A stretch of 64,000 nt of DNA from an uncultured Eubacteriales bacterium (GTDB lineage Bacteria; Bacillota; Clostridia; Oscillospirales; Acutalibacteraceae). This document shows positions 17,317-25,857 of the stretch, piece after piece. Within the stretch, counting starts at the first letter, position 1. Each line of letters begins with the position of its first letter. The stretch covers positions 124,001-188,000 of the forward strand of contig CAKSTF010000001.1 of the NCBI GenBank assembly GCA_934491515.1. Direction: 5' to 3'. The position numbers and the translations under genes are program-made. The notes under the pieces were generated by a model. It was given only the letters and a program-made list of their open reading frames with translations. It did not search any database and had not been told where the DNA came from.

Positions 17317-18003
17317 ATGACAGGCGCAATTATAAATCTTGATTTTAAGCGCGCGGACAAAAGCCTTGTAGAGGCGCTTTCAAAATTTCCCGTTGCCAAT
17401 ATAGACGATAATATGTTCCGCACGGGCGCGTTATCTTCTTCGGTAAGGCCGCTTAACAAAAGCCGCCTTGCGGGAACGGCGTTTACGGTACGCGTAGCGC
17501 CGGGCGATAATCTGTTTTTTCATGAGGCAATGGAACTTGCCGCCCCGGGCGACGTTATTATGATAGACGCAGGCGGCTACACCGACCGCGCCATTTTCGG
17601 CGAAATAATGGTAAGTTACTGCCGTATGCGCGGATTTAACGGCATTGTGGTTGACGGTTCGGTAAGGGACAGCGAGGCGCTTTCCGCACTTTCCGATTTT
17701 GCGGTTTACGCAAAAGGCATCACGCCGAACGGCCCTTATAAAAACGGTCCGGGCGAGATAGGCACCGAAATATGCGTAGGCGGCAGAACGGTAAAACCGG
17801 GCGACATTGTTATAGGCGACGCCGACGGCGTTGTGGTAATAGACCCCAAAGACGCGCCCGAAATAATCGCCGCCACCGAAAAAACCATGCAAAAGGAAGA
17901 AACGGTTTTAAGGCGTATGCGCGAAGAAGGTTTTTACGAGCACAAGTTTATGAAACCGATACTTGAAAAACTGAATTGCAAGGGCATAGAAAACGCAAAG
18001 TAA
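17317..18003 (+). CDS. RraA-family aldolase/decarboxylase-like protein
   Basis: 228 residues. The central DGSVRDSEAL and PGDIVIGDADGVVVID stretches are the conserved metal and substrate site of the RraA/4-hydroxy-4-methyl-2-oxoglutarate aldolase superfamily. True RraA proteins inhibit RNase E, but the context with a hydroxyacid dehydrogenase and the longer C-terminus point to a metabolic aldolase or decarboxylase, which remains inference. GCAGGAGG precedes the start. A strong terminator follows at 18010. Confidence 0.82.
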   Translation: MTGAIINLDFKRADKSLVEALSKFPVANIDDNMFRTGALSSSVRPLNKSRLAGTAFTVRVAPGDNLFFHEAMELAAPGDVIMIDAGGYTDRAIFGEIMVSYCRMRGFNGIVVDGSVRDSEALSALSDFAVYAKGITPNGPYKNGPGEIGTEICVGGRTVKPGDIVIGDADGVVVIDPKDAPEIIAATEKTMQKEETVLRRMREEGFYEHKFMKPILEKLNCKGIENAK

Positions 18004-18009
18004 CAGATA

Positions 18010-18042
18010 AAACCCCCGTTCAAAACGAACGGGGGTTTATTT
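18010..18042 (+). terminator. Intrinsic terminator of Ldh2-RraA operon
   Basis: AAACCCCCGTTC pairs with GAACGGGGGTTT (12 bases) around AAAAC, followed by ATTTT. Confidence 0.9.
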
Positions 18043-18071
18043 TAACTAAAAACCGTCAAAACACATAGGTT

Positions 18072-18090
18072 AATCAACCACCGGTTGATT
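18072..18090. promoter_or_regulatory. Palindromic operator candidate upstream of HTH-serine dehydratase
   Basis: AATCAACC-ACC-GGTTGATT is a perfect 8-base inverted repeat. A TATAAT box lies about 60 bases downstream, with a TTGAT half-site just before it. The downstream protein has its own XRE-type HTH, making it a candidate binder. Confidence 0.5.
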
Positions 18091-18178
18091 TTACATAAAA
18101 ATTATTTTTTATTTGTCTTTATAGTTGATATACGTTAGGTTATAATAAAAGCAGCAAAAATGACGGGAGGAAAGACAT

Positions 18179-19606
18179 TTGAGCGAATTTTATTATCCGG
18201 CAATAAAAGAATTGCGAATTAAAAACAACATGTCCCAAAAAGCGCTCGGCAAAAACGTCGGAGTCAGCAACAGGGCTATATCAAAATGGGAAAGCGGATT
18301 GTCTTTGCCTTCTGTATCCCATCTTTTCGTTCTGTCAAAAACATTCGGTGTTCCGATAGATTATTTCTACCGAAAAAGCGACGCACGTTCGGCAGAAAGC
18401 CCCGTATCGGGTATGGGTTCCGTCACCGGAATTTATAAAATCGGGAGAGGCCCTTCAAGTTCGCATACAATAGGGCCGGAAAAAGCGTGTAAAATCTTTA
18501 AAGAAAGAAACCCTAAAGCAGATTTTTTTAAAGTTGTTCTTTTCGGTTCGCTTGCCAAAACGGGCAGGGGGCACGGCACGGACGCGGTAATAAGAAAAAC
18601 TTTTTCGCCGATCGGCTGTAATATTCAATTCAACTTTACCGAACAGGACATTTCTCACCCTAACACAATGCTGCTTATCTCTTATAAAGGCGGCGCGGAA
18701 ACAGACCGTGCAAAAGTTTTAAGCGTAGGCGGCGGCAACATAACCTTTGAGGGTTCTCCCCTTAAAGAAACAATTACTTACCCGCATAACAAATTTGAGG
18801 ATATAGCCGAATACTGTAAAGAAAACCGGCTGCGGCTTTTTGAGTACGTAAAAGAAAAAGAATCCGCCGCGCTTGAAGCGTACATGAAAAAAGTTTGGAA
18901 CGCAATGAAAGCCTCGGTTGAAGCGGGACTTGAGGACGAAGGGCTGCTTCCGGGTTCCCTTAAACTGCAGAAAAAAGCAAAGTTCTTATATAACAATCAG
19001 CACATAGACGAGTCGCCCGAGACAAAGGAAAACAGAATCGTATGTTCTTATGCGTTTGCGGTAAGCGAGCAAAACGCAGCCGGTGAAACAATTGTTACAG
19101 CGCCCACCTGCGGTTCTGCCGGAGTTGTTCCCGCCGTGTTGTATTATCAGCAAAAAAAGAACAATTACAGCGACGGGCAAATCATACGTGCGCTTATGAC
19201 CGCCGGACTGATAGGCAATCTGATAAAAACAAACGCCTCTATTTCGGGGGCGGAATGCGGCTGCCAGGCCGAAATCGGCAGCGCATGCGCAATGGCTGCC
19301 GCGGCGCTTTCCGAATTGTTCGGATTAAATATCGATAAAATCGAATACGCGGCGGAAATTGCTATCGAGCATCATTTGGGTCTTACCTGCGACCCGATTT
19401 GCGGGCTGGTTCAGATACCCTGTATCGAAAGAAATGCCGTTGCCGCAATGCGGGCGATAAACGCCGTAAATTTAGCCAGTTTTTTATGGAGCACAAGAAA
19501 AATATCCTTAGATAACGTTATAAAGACAATGAAAGAAACGGGCATAGATTTGTCCGCGCCGTACAAGGAAACTTCGGAAGCGGGACTTGCAAAAATCAAA
19601 CTTTAG
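18179..19606 (+). CDS. XRE-type HTH fused to iron-sulfur L-serine dehydratase
   Basis: 475 residues starting at TTG with GGGAGG eight bases upstream. Residues 1-65 form an XRE/Cro helix-turn-helix (IKELRIKNNMSQKALGKNVGVSNRAISKWESG...PSVSHLFVL, split here). From about 75 the protein is a one-chain L-serine ammonia-lyase: beta domain GSVTGIYKIGRGPSSSHTIGP, then alpha domain with cluster cysteines in TAPTCGSAG, EIGSACAMAA and CDPICGLVQIPC. It should convert serine to pyruvate and ammonia. The DNA-binding head suggests a substrate-sensing enzyme-regulator. The closest alternative is an HTH that only helps oligomerise the enzyme. Confidence 0.88.
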   Translation: MSEFYYPAIKELRIKNNMSQKALGKNVGVSNRAISKWESGLSLPSVSHLFVLSKTFGVPIDYFYRKSDARSAESPVSGMGSVTGIYKIGRGPSSSHTIGPEKACKIFKERNPKADFFKVVLFGSLAKTGRGHGTDAVIRKTFSPIGCNIQFNFTEQDISHPNTMLLISYKGGAETDRAKVLSVGGGNITFEGSPLKETITYPHNKFEDIAEYCKENRLRLFEYVKEKESAALEAYMKKVWNAMKASVEAGLEDEGLLPGSLKLQKKAKFLYNNQHIDESPETKENRIVCSYAFAVSEQNAAGETIVTAPTCGSAGVVPAVLYYQQKKNNYSDGQIIRALMTAGLIGNLIKTNASISGAECGCQAEIGSACAMAAAALSELFGLNIDKIEYAAEIAIEHHLGLTCDPICGLVQIPCIERNAVAAMRAINAVNLASFLWSTRKISLDNVIKTMKETGIDLSAPYKETSEAGLAKIKL

Positions 19607-19652
19607 TTTTTATGCCCCTAAGACAAAAACAATAAGGTTACAAAAAGACAAG

Positions 19653-19688
19653 GGAGGCGCTTCTCTGCGAAGCGCCTCCTTCTTTTTC
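19653..19688 (+). terminator. Terminator of HTH-serine dehydratase gene
   Basis: GGAGGCGCTTC and GAAGCGCCTCC form an 11-base stem with a TCTGC loop followed by TTCTTTTTCTT. Confidence 0.9.
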
Positions 19689-19703
19689 TTCACGATTTAA
19701 GAC

Positions 19704-19737
19704 AAAGCAACTATGCACAACGGTTGTTTTGTCCGTT
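19704..19737. repeat. GACAAA palindrome downstream of asnA
   Basis: GACAAAGCAAC and GTTGTTTTGTC pair with one G-U over an 11-base stem. The same ends recur in palindromes near 7764, 12953, 57028 and 58527. It may also serve as the asnA terminator, but it lacks a T-run. Confidence 0.5.
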
Positions 19738-19742
19738 TTTTG

Positions 19743-20726
19743 TTATAAAAGTTCTATTCCCGCTTCTTTGCAGCGTTTAATTTCCGATTCGGGCCAAACG
19801 GAGGAATGAACCTCGCCTATATGCGCTTTCTGCAAAAGCAGCATACAAAGCCTTGACTGACCGATGCCGCCGCCTATCGTAAGAGGCAGTTTATCCTCAA
19901 GGAGCGCCTTATGGAACGGCAGGGAGAGGCGTTCGGTGCAGCCTGCTTCTTCAAGTTGTTTTACAAGGCTTTCCTTATCAACGCGGATACCCATAGAGGA
20001 TACCTCGAACGCTTTTTTCGTAACCCTGTTATATACTATGATATCGCCGTTTAACTTCCAGTCATCATAGTCGGGGGCGCGGCCGTCATGCTTTTCGCCG
20101 TTCGGCAGTTTGCCGCCTATTTCCATTATAAACACGGCGCCTTTTTCTTCGGCTATCTTGTTTTCGCGCTCTTTGGGGGTCAGGTCGGGGTAGCGGTCGT
20201 AAAGTTCGCGTGTGGTTACAAATGATATCTCGCGCGGGAAGTAGTTGTCAAGTTCCGGATAAAGCCTTTCTATGTAGTCGGCGGTAAGAAGCAGTGCCGC
20301 GTATATACGGCGTACGGTCTCCTTTAAATAATCCTTTGTGCGGTCGGCGGCGGTTATCACCTTTTCCCAGTCCCACTGATCAACGTATATCGAATGTATT
20401 TCATCGGTTACTTCGTCTCTTCTTACGGCGTTCATATCGGTGTAAAGACCGGTATGAACGGCAAATCCGTATTTCCCGAGCGCCATTCTTTTCCACTTTG
20501 CAAGCGAATGAACAATTTCCATCTGCTCGCCGGTTTCAAGAACGTCAAAGGAAACGGGACGTTCAACGCCGTTTAAGTTATCGTTAAGTCCGCTGTCGGC
20601 GCTTACGAAAAGCGGCGCGGAAACGCGGTTTAAGTTTAACGCGTCGCACAGATTTTCTTCAAATCTGTGGCGCAGCAGGCGTATTGCGCCCTGGGTTTTA
20701 AGAACATCAAGTTTTGAAACATACAT
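19743..20726 (-). CDS. asnA: Aspartate-ammonia ligase (asparagine synthetase A)
   Basis: 327 residues, full length. AsnA makes asparagine from aspartate and ammonia with ATP and has a class II tRNA synthetase fold. Seen: QGAIRLLRHRFEENL, ETGEQMEIVHSLAKWKRMALGKYGF, SIYVDQWDWEK, the IGGGIGQSRLCMLLL ATP site and HIGEVHSSVWP at the C-terminus. AAAGGAGGAAT precedes the ATG. It follows asnS by 39 bases and should therefore be under the same T-box, so asparagine supply responds to uncharged tRNA-Asn. Confidence 0.95.
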   Translation of the reverse strand: MYVSKLDVLKTQGAIRLLRHRFEENLCDALNLNRVSAPLFVSADSGLNDNLNGVERPVSFDVLETGEQMEIVHSLAKWKRMALGKYGFAVHTGLYTDMNAVRRDEVTDEIHSIYVDQWDWEKVITAADRTKDYLKETVRRIYAALLLTADYIERLYPELDNYFPREISFVTTRELYDRYPDLTPKERENKIAEEKGAVFIMEIGGKLPNGEKHDGRAPDYDDWKLNGDIIVYNRVTKKAFEVSSMGIRVDKESLVKQLEEAGCTERLSLPFHKALLEDKLPLTIGGGIGQSRLCMLLLQKAHIGEVHSSVWPESEIKRCKEAGIELL

Positions 20727-20765
20727 AAAGATTCCTCCTTTAAGAATCGTTTTTAACTTTTCTTT

Positions 20766-22142
20766 TTAATATATATTTCCCGCGGTTCTGGGGTAAAGAA
20801 TTACGTCCCTTATGTTCTGAACGCCGGTAACGTACATAATTATGCGTTCAAGACCGAGTCCGAATCCGCTGTGCGGCACGGAGCCGAAACGGCGAAGCGA
20901 AATATAGTCTTTGTAATCTTCAAGTTTCATACCGCGCACTTCCATTGCGGCAAGCAGTTTGTCAAGGTCGGCTTCCCTTTCGCTGCAGCCGATTATCTCA
21001 CCAACTCCCGGTACCAAAAGGTCGGTTGCGGCAACGGTTTTGCCGTCCGCGTCCTGCTTCATATAAAAAGATTTGATTTCTTTGGGGTAATGGGTTATAA
21101 ACACGGGCTTTTTGCATATCTCTTCGGAAAGGAAACGCTCGTGCTCGGTCATAAGGTCGGCGCCCCATTCCACGGGATACTGGAAGCGGTCGGCGTGCTT
21201 TTTAAGTTCCTCTATCGCCTGTGTGTAGGTCATAACGGCAAAATCGTGGTTTGAAACCGCCGTAAGTTTTTCGATAAGTCCTTTTTCAAAATGCGCGTCA
21301 AAGAACTTCATTTCATCGGGACATCTTGTAAGCACGGTTTTTATAATGTGCTTTATAAGGTCCTCGGCTATTTCTATAATATCGTCAAGTTCGGCAAAGG
21401 CAACCTCCGGCTCAACATGCCAGAATTCCGCAACGTGGCGCTGGGTATTGCTTTTTTCCGCGCGGAAAGAGGGACCGAAAGTATATATCTTTCCCATTGC
21501 CATCGCGGCGACCTCGCCCTCTAACTGACCCGATACCGAAAGTGCGGCGCGGCGGCCGAAAAAGTCGGCGGCATCGTATTCCTCTTCCGATTTATATTCG
21601 TTGCTGTAACCTATTGTTGTTACCCTGAACATTTCGCCCGCGCCCTCGCAGTCGCTTGCCGTTATAAGCGGAGTGTGAACGTAAACGTAATTCCTGCTTT
21701 GGAAAAATTCGTGTATTGCGGCAGACACTACCGAACGCACGCGCAAAACCGCGTTAAAGGTATTTGTTCTAACTCTAAGCGCCGGAATGGTACGCAGATA
21801 TTCAAGCGTGTGCCTTTTTTTCTGAAGCGGATATTCGGAAGGACAAACGCCCAAAACCTCTATTTCTTCGGCGTTTACCTCTACGCTGTCGGCGGCGACT
21901 ACCGATTTTACAAGCGTGCCTTTTACTTTAAGCGAGGTACCGAGTTTCATATAATCGGCAACGTCTTTCATAACCGATTTATCAATAACTATCTGCAGGT
22001 GCTTAAGGGTTGTGCCGTCGTTAAGTTCCAGAAACGCCATATTTTTGGAATCCCTTGAAGTTCTCACCCAACCGCATACCGTAACCTTTGTTCCGATAAG
22101 TTCGGAGTTTTTCATTATTTCCGCGATATCAATGTGTTTCAT
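20766..22142 (-). CDS. asnS: Asparaginyl-tRNA synthetase
   Basis: 458 residues from the ATG at 22142; the frame remains open to a GTG, but that stretch contains the GAAAGGAAG ribosome-binding site. Domains: OB-fold anticodon binder (TVCGWVRTSRDSKNMAFLELNDG), then the class II core with motif 2 (GPSFRAEKSNTQRH with AEFWHVEPEVAF, typical of AsnRS) and motif 3 (GFGLGLERIIMYVTG). It charges tRNA-Asn in the cytoplasm. It is preceded by a T-box leader and followed by asnA. Confidence 0.96.
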   Translation of the reverse strand: MKHIDIAEIMKNSELIGTKVTVCGWVRTSRDSKNMAFLELNDGTTLKHLQIVIDKSVMKDVADYMKLGTSLKVKGTLVKSVVAADSVEVNAEEIEVLGVCPSEYPLQKKRHTLEYLRTIPALRVRTNTFNAVLRVRSVVSAAIHEFFQSRNYVYVHTPLITASDCEGAGEMFRVTTIGYSNEYKSEEEYDAADFFGRRAALSVSGQLEGEVAAMAMGKIYTFGPSFRAEKSNTQRHVAEFWHVEPEVAFAELDDIIEIAEDLIKHIIKTVLTRCPDEMKFFDAHFEKGLIEKLTAVSNHDFAVMTYTQAIEELKKHADRFQYPVEWGADLMTEHERFLSEEICKKPVFITHYPKEIKSFYMKQDADGKTVAATDLLVPGVGEIIGCSEREADLDKLLAAMEVRGMKLEDYKDYISLRRFGSVPHSGFGLGLERIIMYVTGVQNIRDVILYPRTAGNIY

Positions 22143-22164
22143 ATTTTTTCTTCCTTTCACAACA

Positions 22165-22453
22165 AAAATAAAAAAGCCGCCCGTTCCCCTTACATTAAGG
22201 GGACGGACGGACTTAAAATCATCCTATCCGCGGTGCCACCCGCTTTTGACCGCCTGCGCGATCCGCTTTTAACAGCAAAAACTGCCTACGGCTGTAACGT
22301 GCCGTTCACGACGCCCCTACTAATACCTTAAAGGTTTTTCGGTTTGCACTCCGAAGTGTTCTTCACCGTATGCGTATGGCGCCGTTTGCACTGACCGGCA
22401 CTCACTTAACACCGTTTATACGGATACTTTTCTCCGTCACTGTTTTAAAATAT
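22165..22453 (-). promoter_or_regulatory. T-box riboswitch (Asn specifier) of asnS-asnA
   Basis: On the minus strand the T-box core AGCGGGTGGCACCGCGG is at 22244-22228 and is followed by a long GC-rich terminator stem ending in TTTTTTATTTTT (22213-22165). Stem I includes an AAGTGAGTGCCGG segment, and AAC, an Asn codon followed by A, sits in the expected specifier loop (22360-22358). Uncharged tRNA-Asn would favour read-through. Confidence 0.93.
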
Positions 22454-22459
22454 GTGTGG

Positions 22460-22488
22460 ATTATATCACCGCAAAAGGCGGTTGTCAA
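22460..22488 (-). promoter_or_regulatory. Consensus promoter of T-box-asnS-asnA
   Basis: Minus strand TTGACA (22488-22483), 17-base spacer and TATAAT (22465-22460), a perfect consensus. Confidence 0.9.
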
Positions 22489-22522
22489 TCCCTTTTTAAA
22501 ATTTTATGCCGCGGGGCGGTTT

Positions 22523-23347
22523 TTATCCGCGTATTTCGTAACCCGGCGACCTTTCGGGGACTGCCTCGGGCGAGTGTCTGAAATCGCGCGGAGTTATACC
22601 GCAGTGTTTAAGAAAAATGCGGTTAAAGGAACTTTGATTTTTAAAGCCGCATTCGTAGGCTATCTCACTTATCGTTTTGGTGGTGGAAAGCAGAATGTTC
22701 TGCGCCATACTTATTCTGTAAGAATTCACAAGCGCGCGGAAGTTGCACTTGAAGGTGTCCGCGATTATGTGGGAAATATAATACTTATTGTAACTTAAAT
22801 CCCTTGCAACGTCGTCAAGGGTTATCTCCTTTGTATAGTTATCCAGCAGATACATAACCAGCTGCTGCACAAGGTCGTTGTCGGCGCTGCGGTCTATCAG
22901 GGTAACGCTGTCTATAAGTTCGCCTATTATAGCGGAAATGTAGCCGACAAGCACGTTGCCGCGGCGTTCAAAATCGTTGCGCTTTATATCTTCGGCGCGT
23001 TCAAGCAGCGTGTATACTATTTCGGGGAAATCGCCCCTTCTTACAATAGGACATTTGGGTTTATAGTGGAAAAGCATATCGTGGTAGGACGAAAAGAAAA
23101 TATCGTCCGCAATAAGCACGCATCCGGCGGCGTGCGCACTGTCTATCGAATGGGTGATATTTGGAAACACGATATATATATCGCCCGGATACAGCGTGTA
23201 CTTTTCGCCGTCTATCGTTACATCCAACTTATGCGATTTTACCCACAAAAGTTCGACCTGCTTGTGAAAGCGGGTTGCGCACTCGGTTATATTCTTGCGT
23301 GGGCAGACATAAACCACCGAGGAACGTATCTCATACCTAGGAAACAT
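22523..23347 (-). CDS. AraC-family transcriptional regulator
   Basis: 274 residues. The N-terminal half looks like a cupin sugar-binding domain (YTLYPGDIYIVFPNITHSID near residue 55). The C-terminal 100 residues are the AraC double HTH: EITLDDVARDLSYNKYYISHIIADTFKC, then QNILLSTTKTISEIAYECGFKNQSSFNRIFLKHCGITPRDFR (each quoted in part of a longer block). It is transcribed away from the glycosidase gene at 23570, so it probably controls that gene in response to a sugar. The effector is unknown. Confidence 0.88.
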   Translation of the reverse strand: MFPRYEIRSSVVYVCPRKNITECATRFHKQVELLWVKSHKLDVTIDGEKYTLYPGDIYIVFPNITHSIDSAHAAGCVLIADDIFFSSYHDMLFHYKPKCPIVRRGDFPEIVYTLLERAEDIKRNDFERRGNVLVGYISAIIGELIDSVTLIDRSADNDLVQQLVMYLLDNYTKEITLDDVARDLSYNKYYISHIIADTFKCNFRALVNSYRISMAQNILLSTTKTISEIAYECGFKNQSSFNRIFLKHCGITPRDFRHSPEAVPERSPGYEIRG

Positions 23348-23519
23348 AATTTAAGTCACCACCGTGCAAACGCACAAATCTTACGGCATATTACTTTTTG
23401 TCGCTCACGTTTTCCAAAGAGGGCAAAGCGCTGACCGCCCAAAAACATAATATGCAACTTTTCATTAGTTTTCACACATTTCTGCAAACAAATCCGCAAC
23501 ATTTTATGATATTCTTGTG

Positions 23520-23542
23520 TCAGGACAGCAAAAATGTTCTGA
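23520..23542. promoter_or_regulatory. Inverted repeat between araC-type gene and glycosidase
   Basis: TCAGGACA-N7-TGTTCTGA (one mismatch) lies about 28 bases before the glycosidase start. It could be an operator for the AraC protein. No clear -35/-10 pair could be fixed around it. Confidence 0.35.
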
Positions 23543-23569
23543 TTTACATTATACAGGAGGAAATCCAAA

Positions 23570-25627
23570 ATGTCAAAGTTTATTCCGTTTCCCGCCTACA
23601 GCGATTTTGCACCGATAGACATTTCGTATGTTTTTAAGGATGAAAAACCTGCCGGCAAACACGGATTTTTAAAGGTCAACGGCGACAATTTCGAGTTTGA
23701 GGACGGCACCAAGGTTCGTTTCTGGGGTACCAACCTTAACAGCGGCGCCGTTTTTCCCGATCATGCCTATGCCGAAAAACTTGCAAAAAGGATAGCGGCT
23801 TACGGCTGTAACCTTGTGCGCTTTCATCAGATAGACGCCGAGTGGGCAACCCCGAGTATCTACCAGCACACAAAGGGCGAACGCCTTAAGAACACTTCTA
23901 CATACGATCCCGAATCCTTTGACCGTATGGACTATCTTATGTACTGCCTTAAAAAGGAAGGCATTTACGTTTTCCTCGACATGATGACATACCGCAAGTT
24001 CAAGGAGGCAGACGGCGTTGCAAACTCCGTTGCGCTTAAAGACCGCGCGGCGCCCTACTGTATGTTTGACCCCACCCTTATAAAACTTCAGAAAGAGTAT
24101 ATGGACGTTCTTTGGAACCACTATAATCCGTATACAAAACTTGCGTACAAAGACGATCCGCTTATAGTAATGAGCGACGTTGCAAACGAAGTTGACCTTT
24201 TCGGCTGCTTTAACCAGAAAATAGAGGTTGAGCCTTACGCCGGCAATTTCCGCAAAATGTTTGCCGAGTGGCTTGAAAAACACGGCATTACCGACACCGA
24301 CCCCGAAACGGTCGATCTTAACACCCGTGAGAACGAAACCCTTAACCGCTTTAAGATAGAAGTGGTGGAAAACTACTACAATTCTATGTTTGAGTATATG
24401 CGTTCGCTCGGAGTTCGCGTTCCGCTTACCGGTACGAACTTCTCGTGGAAATGGCTTTCCTGCAAGGCGGCGCAGGGCGTGGGCGACTTTAAGGATTCGC
24501 ACCTTAACATTCGCTTTATGACCTGGAACCCCGGCAAAAAGATATCAAGGGACGTAAGCCTTCACGAACAGCCCGAATGGGGCGCTATGAGAAACGCCCG
24601 TATGCGCGAGTTCGGCAAACCGTTCTTTACTTCGGAGTGGGACGTTACATATCCTAACAAATACCGCACCGAAAGCCCCGTTGTTTTAGCGGCTGTTGGT
24701 ATGCTTCAGAACTGGTCCGGCTATACGATACACACCTACGCCTACACCTCGCTTTTGCAGCACATGAACATTTTGGGCAAAGAGGTAAACAGCGAATCAA
24801 TAGGCAACGTAGGCTACCGCGAGGGTATTTTCTCTACCTGGAACGACCCTGCCAAATTCGGTATGTTCTACCATGCTTCGCTTATAACAAGACGCGGCGA
24901 CGTAAAACCGGCCAACAACAAAATAACCATTAAAGTGGGCAAACTTGAAGCGGACAACCAGAACGCTCCCGGAACGCTTACCGTTACCGAAAAGAAAGCG
25001 TTTATGGCGGCTACCGAAATGTCGCAGATAGCGGCGGATTACCGCAACAAAACCGAAATCACCGTTCCGGACGAAAAGGAACTGGTTGACCTTGAAAGCG
25101 GCGAAGTACGTTCCGACACGGGCGAACTTTACCGCAGCTGGAAAAAACTTTACGGCACGGTTGACACACCGATGACCAAGTGCGTTTACGGCAGACTTTC
25201 AAAACAGAAAGACCCGATAGAACTTGACGGGATGACCGTTAAATGCAAAAACGATTACGCCGTTATCGCCCTTTCTTCCCTTACAAACGACCTTGACATT
25301 GCGCACAGCGATTCAATGCTTCTTACCTGCATGGGCCGCGTTGAAAACACCGACCAGAAGATGAGCGTAGCCCCCGAAAAGTGGCAGACCGCCCTTAACG
25401 TTCCGCCCTATATGCAGATGGACGATTACGGAAAGCCGCCCATTATATGCGAGGTTATAGAAGCCGACATCGCCATTAAGACCGACAGGAACAATCTTGT
25501 TGTTTGGGCCGTAAATGCCGAAGGCGTTTTCATCGGCACAGTGCCCGTAACTTACGAGGACGGCTACGCAAAGATTACCATCGGCGAACAGCGCCCCTCG
25601 ATATACTATCTTATCCAGGCGGAATAA
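23570..25627 (+). CDS. Cytosolic GH-A clan glycoside hydrolase (GH5-like)
   Basis: 685 residues, no signal peptide. The first 380 residues resemble a GH5/GH-A (beta/alpha)8 barrel: FWGTNLNSGAVFPDH, GCNLVRFHQIDAEW, then VMSDVANEVDLFG with the Asn-Glu acid/base pair (about 206) and FGKPFFTSEWDV with the nucleophile Glu (about 355). The C-terminal 300 residues look like beta-sandwich modules without catalytic motifs. AGGAGG precedes the ATG. Because it is cytosolic, it probably hydrolyses an imported oligosaccharide. Specific substrate unknown; a different GH-A subfamily is possible. Confidence 0.75.
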   Translation: MSKFIPFPAYSDFAPIDISYVFKDEKPAGKHGFLKVNGDNFEFEDGTKVRFWGTNLNSGAVFPDHAYAEKLAKRIAAYGCNLVRFHQIDAEWATPSIYQHTKGERLKNTSTYDPESFDRMDYLMYCLKKEGIYVFLDMMTYRKFKEADGVANSVALKDRAAPYCMFDPTLIKLQKEYMDVLWNHYNPYTKLAYKDDPLIVMSDVANEVDLFGCFNQKIEVEPYAGNFRKMFAEWLEKHGITDTDPETVDLNTRENETLNRFKIEVVENYYNSMFEYMRSLGVRVPLTGTNFSWKWLSCKAAQGVGDFKDSHLNIRFMTWNPGKKISRDVSLHEQPEWGAMRNARMREFGKPFFTSEWDVTYPNKYRTESPVVLAAVGMLQNWSGYTIHTYAYTSLLQHMNILGKEVNSESIGNVGYREGIFSTWNDPAKFGMFYHASLITRRGDVKPANNKITIKVGKLEADNQNAPGTLTVTEKKAFMAATEMSQIAADYRNKTEITVPDEKELVDLESGEVRSDTGELYRSWKKLYGTVDTPMTKCVYGRLSKQKDPIELDGMTVKCKNDYAVIALSSLTNDLDIAHSDSMLLTCMGRVENTDQKMSVAPEKWQTALNVPPYMQMDDYGKPPIICEVIEADIAIKTDRNNLVVWAVNAEGVFIGTVPVTYEDGYAKITIGEQRPSIYYLIQAE

Positions 25628-25793
25628 CCACGGTAAAAAGCGCGGCTATACAATACACCCTTCTGTGTTCCGTTGCTTTTACATCGGCAGACCTTTCTTT
25701 TCGGAAAGGTCTGCTGTTTTTTACGGCGGCACGGTCAAAACAGCCGGACTGCGGCGTTTTTGGATTTTTTTGCCGCACTTTATCTGCCGCGGC

Positions 25794-25822
25794 TTGAAAA
25801 AAGACATTAAAACTGTTATATT
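25794..25822 (+). promoter_or_regulatory. Promoter of ABC exporter
   Basis: TTGAAA (25794-25799), 17-base spacer, TATATT (25817-25822). The 25628-25857 gap has no gene that I can support. Confidence 0.65.
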
Positions 25823-25857
25823 GTTATAAATATATTAACATACTTAGGGGGCGGAAT

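Noticed and set aside
17317..18003. True RNase E inhibitor RraA
   Set aside because: Clostridia generally lack the RNase E target form, the protein is longer, and it is co-operonic with a hydroxyacid dehydrogenase.
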